From NCBI GenBank assembly GCA_002328825.1, contig DCWI01000029.1:1-11342 (forward strand): a DNA stretch of 11,342 nucleotides. The letters run 5' to 3'. The position numbers and the translations under genes were made by a program. Of the stretch, positions 1 through 6,257 are shown one piece after another. The notes under the pieces are model-generated. The model was not told the DNA's origin, did no database searches, and saw nothing but the letters and a program-made list of their open reading frames with translations. Each line of letters begins with the position of its first letter. The stretch's first letter is position 1. This DNA is from Nitrospiraceae bacterium UBA2166. Its GTDB lineage: Bacteria > Nitrospirota > Nitrospiria > Nitrospirales > UBA2166.

Positions 1-78
1 ATTCCCCCTACGATACTGCAACATTGCACTTCCTCCCCCACGCTTCCAGGTACCCGAGAACCCATCAGTGCTCCACAT
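1..78 (-). CDS. Probable 5' end of a divergent gene, cut by the left edge; function unknown
   Basis: Seen: on the minus strand an ATG at 78-76 opens a stop-free frame of 26 codons to the window edge, beginning MWSTDGFSGTWKRGGG. It is preceded by GGAGGAA (complement of 85-91) with six bases between, a near-ideal ribosome binding site. A second in-frame ATG at 24-22 also has GGAGGA (complement of 31-36) six bases upstream, so the true start may be either one. The orientation is divergent from modA and the AT-rich stretch between them could serve both genes. The visible peptide is rich in Gly, Arg and Trp and resembles no family I know. Only 26 codons are visible, so an open frame alone is weak support; the ribosome binding sites are the main argument. 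Confidence 0.4.
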   Translation of the reverse strand, partial: MWSTDGFSGTWKRGGGSAMLQYRRGN

Positions 79-97
79 TCCCCCTTCCTCCATTTCA

Positions 98-127
98 TTG
101 CCATTGGCATAATGATAAAATTATAGT
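98..127 (+). promoter_or_regulatory. Candidate sigma-70-type promoter for the modABC operon
   Basis: TTGCCA at 98-103 (5/6 to TTGACA) and TATAGT at 122-127 (5/6 to TATAAT) are separated by 18 bases, in the AT-rich region upstream of modA. This would leave a leader of roughly 75 bases before the modA start. A perfect TATAAT also occurs at 136-141 but without a good -35 partner. This is a match by eye; no transcription start is known. Confidence 0.4.
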
Positions 128-142
128 ATTTAGTGTATAATT
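119..142. promoter_or_regulatory. Inverted repeat, possible operator between modA and the divergent gene
   Basis: AATTATA at 119-125 and TATAATT at 136-142 form a perfect 7-base inverted repeat with a 10-base spacer. It overlaps the proposed modA -10 element and places one exact TATAAT on each strand (136-141 plus; 125-120 minus). A molybdate-responsive regulator of the ModE type, which binds AT-rich TATA-containing dyads in front of mod genes, would be a natural candidate, but no modE is visible in the window. The repeat may also simply be two back-to-back -10 boxes. Confidence 0.3.
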
Positions 143-208
143 ACGGCGTAAATAAGACTATTTTCCACCTTAACGTGATAACTTAAGCAGCATGATAGGC
201 ATACACCA

Positions 209-964
209 ATGTACATAAAATGGTATGGGCATATCGTATGGCTTCTCGTAGCCATTACACCATGCCACGCCGCCGAAGTTACCATCGCGGTAGCATCAAA
301 CTTTCGTGTGCCCATGGAAGTGATAGCTGATGCATTCACGGCTCAAACCAAGCATCATGTAACAATCAGCACTGCATCAACCGGAAAACTGTACGCGCAA
401 ATCACACACGGAGCCCCTTTTGAAGTATTGCTCGCAGCCGACACGCGACACCCCCAACTTCTCATCGACAAAGGCGTTGCGGTCGAAGGATCTGTATTCA
501 CGTATGCCGTTGGCCGCCTCACGCTATGGAGTCCAAATCCTACTCTCATGATTGATGGCCTAAATGCGCTACGGCAAGATGGAATTCGTCACGTCGCAAT
601 GGCCAATCCAAAAACCGCCCCCTATGGACAGGCGGCCTACGAAGTTCTCAACAGCAAAGGTCTCTGGCCATTACTCCAACATCGGATTGTGCAGGGGGAA
701 AATATCGGACAGGCATTCCAGTTCGTCGCCTCAGGCAACGCGGAAATTGGCTTTGTTGCTCTTTCACAAGTACTCAACCCTCGTAACCTTCACCCTGACA
801 ATCGCTGGGACGTACCACAACATCTCCATGCTCCACTCGAACAGAACGCGGTTCTTTTGAGAAAAGGCCAATCGCATGAACCAGCTAAAACCTTTCTCCG
901 CTTTCTGCGTGAGCCGTTTGCACGCCAAGTCATTCACAGGTTCGGATATGGATTGAGAGGGTAA
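209..964 (+). CDS. modA: Molybdate ABC transporter, periplasmic substrate-binding protein ModA
   Basis: Captures molybdate (often also tungstate) in the periplasm and delivers it to ModBC. The 251-residue product has a signal peptide: hydrophobic stretch at about residues 9-17, with a probable cut after CHA at residue 21. The mature protein opens AEVTIAVASNF, typical of ModA, followed by the oxyanion-site region STGKLYAQITHGAPFEVLLA and, further on, the conserved ANPKTAPYGQAAYEVL segment. Length is normal for the family. It heads a modA-modB-modC run. The only ATG that keeps the signal peptide is at 209; it has just a weak TAGG at 196-199 as a ribosome binding site. Family assignment is secure because ModB and ModC follow; the preference for molybdate over tungstate cannot be read from sequence. 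Confidence 0.95.
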   Translation: MYIKWYGHIVWLLVAITPCHAAEVTIAVASNFRVPMEVIADAFTAQTKHHVTISTASTGKLYAQITHGAPFEVLLAADTRHPQLLIDKGVAVEGSVFTYAVGRLTLWSPNPTLMIDGLNALRQDGIRHVAMANPKTAPYGQAAYEVLNSKGLWPLLQHRIVQGENIGQAFQFVASGNAEIGFVALSQVLNPRNLHPDNRWDVPQHLHAPLEQNAVLLRKGQSHEPAKTFLRFLREPFARQVIHRFGYGLRG

Positions 965-1085
965 TGCAAGATCAATTTCATACTCGACCCCCCAGAACCA
1001 CCCTATGCCCTGCTGTCCATCCCATGGTGTTGAAAAAATCCGTCCAGCACCTCCATCTCTGTCAGACTTTTTCACCACGCCTATA

Positions 1086-1766
1086 ATGCTGAGTTACGAC
1101 GATCTCCAAGCCCTCTGGCTCACTCTTCAACTTGCCACTGTCACCGTATGTGTGCTGCTAATTGTTGGAACGCCAATTGCGTGGTGGCTCGCACACTCAC
1201 GCTCAAAACTACAAACCATCGTCGAGGCGGTAGTGGCCTTACCTCTTGTCCTTCCACCAACCGTCTTGGGTTTCTATCTTCTCATCGCGATGAGCCCGCA
1301 AGGTATCATCGGCTCACCATGGTTGCAGTTTACTGACGCAACCCTTTCATTTTCGTTTACCGCACTGGTTATCGCTTCCACATTGTACTCACTCCCCTTT
1401 GTGGTACAACCACTGCAAACATCCTTCGAAGCAGTAGGCTCTATGCCATTGGAAACAGCATCAATGCTCCGCGCATCTCCTGTAGACGCATTTATCAGTG
1501 TGGCATCTCCGCTGGCATTGCGTGGGTACATCACAGCAACAGTCTTAGGATTCGCACACACCCTTGGTGAATTCGGAGTGGTTTTGATGGTGGGGGGAAG
1601 TATCCCAGGCAAGACAAAAGTGCTCTCGATTTCAATTTACGATCATGTGGAGACATTGGAATATGCCCAAGCACACACTCTCTCAGGGGGACTCCTCCTG
1701 TTCTCGTTCATCACGTTGCTCATCGTCTATACCATAAATCGTCGCCTTCCAATTCGTGTCGCATGA
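1086..1766 (+). CDS. modB: Molybdate ABC transporter permease ModB
   Basis: Inner-membrane channel subunit of the molybdate importer, working as a dimer with ModC. From ATG 1086 the product is 226 residues, matching the usual ModB length (about 225-230) and the typical opening (LSYDDLQALWLTLQLATVTV). Several membrane helices are evident. The EAA-type coupling loop that contacts the ATPase lies at about residues 123-144 (ETASMLRASPVDAFISVASP), and the ModB signature LGEFGVVLMVGGSIPG at 160-175. The frame stays open upstream to ATG 1005, which would add 27 residues without family similarity and leave 40 rather than 121 bases after modA. Neither start has a good ribosome binding site; I prefer 1086 on homology. 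The stop overlaps the modC start by four bases (ATGA). Confidence 0.93.
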   Translation: MLSYDDLQALWLTLQLATVTVCVLLIVGTPIAWWLAHSRSKLQTIVEAVVALPLVLPPTVLGFYLLIAMSPQGIIGSPWLQFTDATLSFSFTALVIASTLYSLPFVVQPLQTSFEAVGSMPLETASMLRASPVDAFISVASPLALRGYITATVLGFAHTLGEFGVVLMVGGSIPGKTKVLSISIYDHVETLEYAQAHTLSGGLLLFSFITLLIVYTINRRLPIRVA

Positions 1767-2866
1767 ACATCTTGAAAGCAAAACTTGATGTTAAATTGCC
1801 TCATTTTCGACTTCAGGCTGACATCAACCTGCCAAGTCATGGAGTAACGGCCATCTTCGGGCCGTCGGGATCTGGAAAAACCACGCTGCTGCGCTGTTTG
1901 GCAGGACTCGAACGTTCCCCAACAGGATGCGTACAGCTTGAAGACGAAGTCTGGCAAGATGAGCAACAGAAAATTTTCACTCCCCCTCACCAGAGATCAA
2001 TTGGATACGTATTCCAAGATCCTAGGTTGTTCCCTCATCTTAGTGTCGAGTCTAATCTACGATATGGATTAAACCGCACTCCAAAAACAAAACGATATAT
2101 CAGCTGGAATCAAGTCATCGACCTTCTTGACCTTGGACCACTCTTACATCGTCGCACACATCACTTGTCAGGAGGTGAACAACGGCGAGTAGCAATTGGT
2201 CGTGCAGTCTTAGCAAGCCCTCGACTCTTACTCATGGACGAACCTCTCGTTGGGTTGGATATGCAGCGTAAACATGAAATTATCCCTCTCATCCAACAAC
2301 TACGCGATACTCTCCACATTCCGATTGTATACGTTACCCATGCTATCAATGAGGTTCTACAACTAGCCTCAACCCTCCTTCTTATGGAAGAGGGAAAAAC
2401 TGTGGCGGCCGGCACCCTCAGCGAAATTTTTTCGCGCCTTGACCTAGACCAATACCTAAACCAAGATACCATCGGCGCTGTGATCGAGACACAGATTGAA
2501 GCGCATGAACCGGAGTTTTCCCTCACACGCATTGGATTTAACGGAAAACATTTGTTTATTCCGCAACAACGCTTTCCAGTTGGCCATGCATTACGTGTTC
2601 ACGTCCTTTCTCGAGATGTAAGCATTATCATCGGCCCACCTCCACGCCAAACTAGTATTCTCAACGTATTCGAAGCGACAGTGGTTGAAATTGGCTCAAT
2701 GTCTCCAGACTGCCATTCCGTTGACATCAAGCTCGATGTCGGGTGCCCCCTCCTTGCACGCATTACGCGTAAGTCCATGGCCTCATTGAGACTCACGCCA
2801 GGACAAAAGGTGTATGCCAACATCAAAGCTGTAGCACTCAGCCACGACCTCTTAGGAATGCTATAA
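1763..2866 (+). CDS. modC: Molybdate ABC transporter ATP-binding protein ModC
   Basis: Cytoplasmic ATPase that powers ModB. The 367-residue product carries Walker A GPSGSGKTT at 33-41, the Q-loop FQDPRLFPHL near 84-93, the signature LSGGEQ at 135-140, Walker B LLLMDEP with catalytic Glu160, and the switch histidine His193 in VTHA. The C-terminal third holds a Mop/TOBE domain (about 295-362), starting near SILNVFEATVVEI and including LLARITRKSMASLRLTPGQ. That domain binds oxyanions in this family and separates ModC from general ABC ATPases. The start is fixed by the ATGA overlap with the modB stop, which suggests translational coupling. No hairpin plus T-tract terminator is visible in the 89 bases between modC and fur, so some read-through into fur is possible. 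Confidence 0.95.
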   Translation: MNILKAKLDVKLPHFRLQADINLPSHGVTAIFGPSGSGKTTLLRCLAGLERSPTGCVQLEDEVWQDEQQKIFTPPHQRSIGYVFQDPRLFPHLSVESNLRYGLNRTPKTKRYISWNQVIDLLDLGPLLHRRTHHLSGGEQRRVAIGRAVLASPRLLLMDEPLVGLDMQRKHEIIPLIQQLRDTLHIPIVYVTHAINEVLQLASTLLLMEEGKTVAAGTLSEIFSRLDLDQYLNQDTIGAVIETQIEAHEPEFSLTRIGFNGKHLFIPQQRFPVGHALRVHVLSRDVSIIIGPPPRQTSILNVFEATVVEIGSMSPDCHSVDIKLDVGCPLLARITRKSMASLRLTPGQKVYANIKAVALSHDLLGML

Positions 2867-2892
2867 ATACTGGTGTTTTCTGCAATCAAGCC

Positions 2893-2919
2893 TTGACGTA
2901 TGTCTGTCAATGGTATAGT
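2893..2919 (+). promoter_or_regulatory. Candidate promoter of fur
   Basis: TTGACG at 2893-2898 (5/6 to the -35 consensus) and TATAGT at 2914-2919 (5/6 to the -10 consensus) are spaced by 15 bases, slightly short for sigma-70. The expected transcription start, around 2926, falls inside the Fur-box-like sequence that follows. Its presence suggests that fur-fbpB-fbpC can be transcribed independently of modABC. Confidence 0.45.
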
Positions 2920-2922
2920 AAA

Positions 2923-2941
2923 GAGATTCATTATCAATATC
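2923..2941 (+). promoter_or_regulatory. Fur box (predicted) in front of fur
   Basis: GAGATTCATTATCAATATC agrees with the 19-base Fur consensus GATAATGATAATCATTATC at 14 of 19 positions. It contains one exact ATTATC (2930-2935) followed by AATATC (2936-2941), the tandem hexamer pattern of Fur sites. It lies just after the candidate -10 element and upstream of the fur start, where bound Fur would block transcription. Autoregulation and co-repression of the iron importer are inferred. Confidence 0.6.
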
Positions 2942-2955
2942 AGAGAGACTCAGCC

Positions 2956-3405
2956 ATGCCGGCTCGCCCTGTAAAAAAATCCATCCAAAATGAGATTGAT
3001 ATTCTTCGAAAGCATCTCGCGTCGAATGAACTAAGAGTGACCGCCCAGCGCGAGGTCATCCTCGAAACATTTCTGGAAATGCAACATGTGACAGCCGAAC
3101 AGCTCTACCATGCACTAGCCAAATGTCAACCTCACATTGGACTTGCGACCATTTATCGGACCCTCAATCTTCTTTGCGAGTGTGGGCTGGCACAACAACG
3201 AAAATTTGGAACCCAAACGCACTATGACAACGTTTCCCACAAGGGACATCACGACCACATGATCTGTACCAAATGTGGCGCAATTATCGAGTTCGAGAAT
3301 TGTGACATCGAAAAGCTACAAGAGGAGGTAGCACGCCAACACGGATTCCACATCATCACACACAAACTTGAGCTGTACGGTCAGTGTTCTACTTGCCACA
3401 GCTAA
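2956..3405 (+). CDS. fur: Ferric uptake regulator Fur
   Basis: Metal-dependent repressor that shuts down iron-uptake genes when Fe2+ is plentiful. The 149-residue product has the N-terminal winged-helix domain (about 20-88; the LATIYRTLNLL recognition region at 63-73) and the C-terminal metal and dimer domain with HHDHMICTKC at 98-107. The CxxC at 104-107 and a second CxxC at 144-147 form the usual structural zinc site, and His98, His99, His101 and His136 are candidate ligands of the metal sites. HHDHxICxxCG followed by IEF is closer to true Fur than to Zur or PerR, though PerR-like sensing cannot be excluded. Start ATG 2956 follows GAGAG at 2943-2947. The frame is open upstream to TTG 2893, but that start would lie in the promoter. 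fbpB begins 18 bases downstream. Confidence 0.93.
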   Translation: MPARPVKKSIQNEIDILRKHLASNELRVTAQREVILETFLEMQHVTAEQLYHALAKCQPHIGLATIYRTLNLLCECGLAQQRKFGTQTHYDNVSHKGHHDHMICTKCGAIIEFENCDIEKLQEEVARQHGFHIITHKLELYGQCSTCHS

Positions 3406-3423
3406 CACAGATACTATTCAATC

Positions 3424-4995
3424 ATGCGCTGGCACCAATACATGGCAGGCATCCTCGGGTGCATCCTTGGACTGCTTTTTCTTCCCCCACTCATTTCACT
3501 GATCGCAAATGGACTCCACGCGGGATTGCCTGCCCTCTCTGAAATTGGGATCAAGCACCTTTCCACATTAGTTCTGAAAACCATATTGTTGGCATTTTTT
3601 TCCACCACATGGGCAACGATCTTAGCCCTTCCATTTGCATGGTTGGTAATTCGAACCAACATCCCTTGGCGTGGCCTATGGCGATGGGTCGGAACGATTC
3701 CACTTGCAATTCCATCGTACATTGGTGCCTTAACGTATATTACCCTCCTAGGTCCTGCCGGAATAGTGAACGATGTGATCCGATCAATTACCGGCGACCT
3801 AACTCCTTGGGTTAACATCTACGGGTTTTGGGGAGGAGTGTTTGTGCTCGGAAGCTTTACCTATCCAATCATGTTCCTCTTCCTAACCAGCGCACTAGAG
3901 CACACTAATCCCGCACTGGAAGAAGCAGCAAGCAGCTTGGGACTTGGGCGACTAGGCGTCTTTCTCCACGTCACTCTTCCACTCCTCAGACCAACAATGC
4001 TTGCGAGCGGATTATTGATCTTCCTCTATGCGATCTCTGACTTTGGCGCCCTCTCCCTCCTTCGCGTCCAGGTCCTAACTACAGAAATCTATCATCAACT
4101 CAACACACGCTTTGATCAAGATGCCGCAGCGCTCTTGTCGTGCTTTCTTGTCGGTATCGCCATCATCGTGCTGATTGGGCAGCGCGTCCTATTAGGAAAA
4201 AGGCATTACACAACTGTAACCGGAAATGCACGAGAATCTCGTCCACTTGATCTTGGCCCGTGGCGATGGCCTGCCCTCGCCTGGATCCTGCTAGTTTTGA
4301 CCATTTCATTCTTTCTCCCGTTAGCATTGTTACTCTACCAATCCGGTGTCAGCACATTACTCATCAATGTTTTACAAAAACAATGGCCCTTTATGGCCAA
4401 CAGCCTGTGGATCGGATCGCTTACAGCAACACTTGCTATATCACTTGGAGCAGCAGTTGCTTATATCTCACAGCGATTAGAACCATGGGCGGGAAGACCT
4501 TTGTCTAATATCACACAAATTGGCTATGCAATCCCCGGGACAGTGCTGGGCTTGAGCCTGATTCTGCTGTACAACACCTATGTACCATGGCTTTATGGTT
4601 CTGTGGCCGTAATCATCCTAGCGTACCTCATCCGCTTTCTCACCGAAGCGGTTCAATCGAGCAAAGCCGCACTTACCAGCATACATCCCACCCTTGAGGA
4701 AGCCGCGAGAAGTCTGGGGACTCGTACATTTGGAGTAGTCTCCCGGATCGTCGTTCCAATCACCAAACCAGCGCTCCTGGCTGGATGGGCATTGGTCTTC
4801 ATCTCTGCAATGAAAGAACTTGATGCTACTCTACTCTTACGTCCTGCAGGATTCGATACAATCCCGGTCCGAATCTACATCCACACGGTCGAAGCCGAGT
4901 ATTCCACAGCTGCAGTTATGTCAATCGTGCTCATTGTGGCAACCGCTGTGCCTTGGCTTGTTATCTCAACAATGAGAGAAAGGCATCTCATCTAA
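3424..4995 (+). CDS. fbpB: Ferric iron ABC transporter permease, two fused permease domains (FbpB/AfuB/HitB type)
   Basis: Inner-membrane permease expected to carry Fe3+ delivered by a periplasmic binding protein. At 523 residues it is a fused permease with two homologous halves and roughly twelve membrane helices, as usual for FbpB/HitB. Each half carries an EAA coupling loop: LEEAASSLGLGRLGVFLHVTLP at about 165-186 and LEEAARSLGTRTFGVVSRIVVP at about 424-445. The C-terminal KELDATLLLRPAGFDTIPVRIY segment is characteristic of the iron branch. It lies 18 bases after fur and most likely shares its promoter and Fur box. No clear ribosome binding site precedes ATG 3424; ATG 3442 is an alternative. 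Related permeases for phosphonate, thiamine or putrescine exist, but the link to fur supports iron. Nucleotide-binding partner: the following fbpC. Confidence 0.9.
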   Translation: MRWHQYMAGILGCILGLLFLPPLISLIANGLHAGLPALSEIGIKHLSTLVLKTILLAFFSTTWATILALPFAWLVIRTNIPWRGLWRWVGTIPLAIPSYIGALTYITLLGPAGIVNDVIRSITGDLTPWVNIYGFWGGVFVLGSFTYPIMFLFLTSALEHTNPALEEAASSLGLGRLGVFLHVTLPLLRPTMLASGLLIFLYAISDFGALSLLRVQVLTTEIYHQLNTRFDQDAAALLSCFLVGIAIIVLIGQRVLLGKRHYTTVTGNARESRPLDLGPWRWPALAWILLVLTISFFLPLALLLYQSGVSTLLINVLQKQWPFMANSLWIGSLTATLAISLGAAVAYISQRLEPWAGRPLSNITQIGYAIPGTVLGLSLILLYNTYVPWLYGSVAVIILAYLIRFLTEAVQSSKAALTSIHPTLEEAARSLGTRTFGVVSRIVVPITKPALLAGWALVFISAMKELDATLLLRPAGFDTIPVRIYIHTVEAEYSTAAVMSIVLIVATAVPWLVISTMRERHLI

Positions 4996-5083
4996 TGCCC
5001 CAGGTACAAAATCCGATAGTGCCGTTCTCAGTGTCTCGGTTCTTCAACAGAAGCACCCATGATTCACATTTTTTTTTCTTCCC

Positions 5084-5106
5084 AGAGGCTTTACCGAACA
5101 GCCTTT
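5084..5106 (+). other. Small RNA hairpin in the leader of fbpC
   Basis: AGAGGCT (5084-5090) can pair with AGCCTTT (5100-5106), giving seven pairs including one G-U and a nine-base loop; TTGG follows. A run of nine T lies just upstream at 5069-5077. The hairpin ends 18 bases before the preferred fbpC start. It might tune translation or cause partial termination between fbpB and fbpC, but the stem is short and the remaining T-tract minimal, so it may be chance. Confidence 0.25.
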
Positions 5107-5124
5107 TTGGATACTCGCGTAATC

Positions 5125-6192
5125 ATGTCTGCTGAACCACTTATTGCACTCGATCACATTTCCCTCATCTACCCTGGAAACATATCGCCTGCAATTACAG
5201 ACATTTCGTTTTCAGTGTGTGAAGGTGACCTAGTGGCGATCCTCGGCCCAAGCGGATGTGGTAAAACAACCGTGCTTCGTGTCATTGCGGGATTTGAACG
5301 TCCAACTCAAGGACAGGTGTCCATCTCGGGAAAGTTAGTTGCCAGTCCCAACGCATGGGTCGAGGCAGAAAATCGTGGGGTCGGAATGGTATTCCAAGAT
5401 TATGCACTATTCCCTCACCTCACGGTCATGCAAAACGTGGCGTTTGGACTACGTCATTCCACGCCACATTCACAACACGAAAAGGTGAGGGAAGTCCTCA
5501 CTCTCGTTGGATTGGGAGGCTTTGAATCGCACTATCCGAATGCCCTCTCTGGCGGGCAACAACAGCGCGTCGCGCTGGCTCGAGCCCTTGCACCACGGCC
5601 AGCTGTATTACTACTGGATGAACCATTTAGCAATCTCGACCCCGATATGACAGAACGCATGCGCGAAGAATTACTCGAGATTCTTGAACGAACAGGTTCT
5701 ACAAGCATCCTTGTCACTCATGATCATGAGGAGGCCCTTGATATGGCTGACAACGTTGCCGTTCTAAACACTGGACGATTAGAACAATTAGGCACGCCAG
5801 ACGAAATCTATCACACTCCAACAACTGAATTCGTGGCAGACTTTGTTGGACAAGCTGATTTCGTTCCAGGGCAAATCAGTAAGGGAAAAGTGGTTACGGA
5901 AGTTGGTATATTTGAAAATGTGAGAAAAATTCAAGAGCAGACACGGGTGTTGGTCATGATCAGACCAGATGATGTCAGAATCCGTCCATGCGAAACAGCA
6001 TCTGCTCAGGTCCTCAGAAGACATTTTCGAGGCTCCGAAAACTTGTATAGAGTTCTCCTGCCATCGGGACAACTACTGTACAGTAGTGAGTCATCGACTG
6101 CGGTCTATCCAGTGGGAACAACTGTTGAAGTCCATGTCGAAACCATCCACACCGTCGTGTTTCCTCAAGAGCAAAAATGTCCTCATCCCTAG
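5125..6192 (+). CDS. fbpC: Ferric iron ABC transporter ATP-binding protein (FbpC/AfuC/HitC type)
   Basis: ATPase subunit partnering the FbpB-type permease. Counted from ATG 5125 (355 residues): A-loop Tyr16, Walker A GPSGCGKTT at 41-49, Q-loop FQDYALFPHLTV, signature LSGGQ at 141-145, Walker B LLLDEP with Asp165 and catalytic Glu166, and the H-loop VTHDHEEAL with His199. The C-terminal part (about 240-350) is a TOBE-like domain in the arrangement of FbpC, including VLVMIRPDDVRIRP and a FRGSENLYRVLLPSGQ stretch. An upstream ATG at 5059 would add 22 residues (MIHIFFSSQRLYRTAFLDTR and two more) translated from a T-rich run and unlike the family, so 5125 is preferred. Neither start has a good ribosome binding site. 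Iron specificity is inferred from the context; related spermidine or thiamine ATPases look similar. Confidence 0.87.
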   Translation: MSAEPLIALDHISLIYPGNISPAITDISFSVCEGDLVAILGPSGCGKTTVLRVIAGFERPTQGQVSISGKLVASPNAWVEAENRGVGMVFQDYALFPHLTVMQNVAFGLRHSTPHSQHEKVREVLTLVGLGGFESHYPNALSGGQQQRVALARALAPRPAVLLLDEPFSNLDPDMTERMREELLEILERTGSTSILVTHDHEEALDMADNVAVLNTGRLEQLGTPDEIYHTPTTEFVADFVGQADFVPGQISKGKVVTEVGIFENVRKIQEQTRVLVMIRPDDVRIRPCETASAQVLRRHFRGSENLYRVLLPSGQLLYSSESSTAVYPVGTTVEVHVETIHTVVFPQEQKCPHP

Positions 6193-6257
6193 AGTAAGGA
6201 GATTTTATACGGACGAGAAAAACTGCAGTTAGGAAAACCAGAGTCACGTTTAATACT

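Noticed and set aside
108..126. Fur-box-like sequence CATAATGATAAAATTATAG upstream of modA
   Set aside because: Only 11 of 19 positions match the Fur consensus; all ten matches after the first base lie in the left half and the right half nearly fails. AT-rich DNA gives this by chance, and modA is not an expected Fur target.
1..208. Molybdenum-cofactor (Moco) riboswitch upstream of modA
   Set aside because: The stretch is AT-rich near the gene and C-rich on the plus strand at the left, with no conserved Moco RNA core or long helices visible.
209..2866. Tungstate-specific transporter (Tup or Wtp type) instead of molybdate
   Set aside because: ModB carries LGEFGVVLMVGGSIPG and ModC a C-terminal Mop domain, both typical of ModABC. 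Tungstate may still be transported, but the family is Mod.
2893..2955. Extended fur start at TTG 2893 (21 additional residues)
   Set aside because: The extension would be translated from the promoter and Fur box and has no family counterpart; ATG 2956 gives the normal Fur length and N-terminus.
6193..6257. Magnesium (M-box) riboswitch in front of mgtE
   Set aside because: The 65-base gap is too short for this riboswitch and shows no matching helices; the upstream sequence is fbpC coding.
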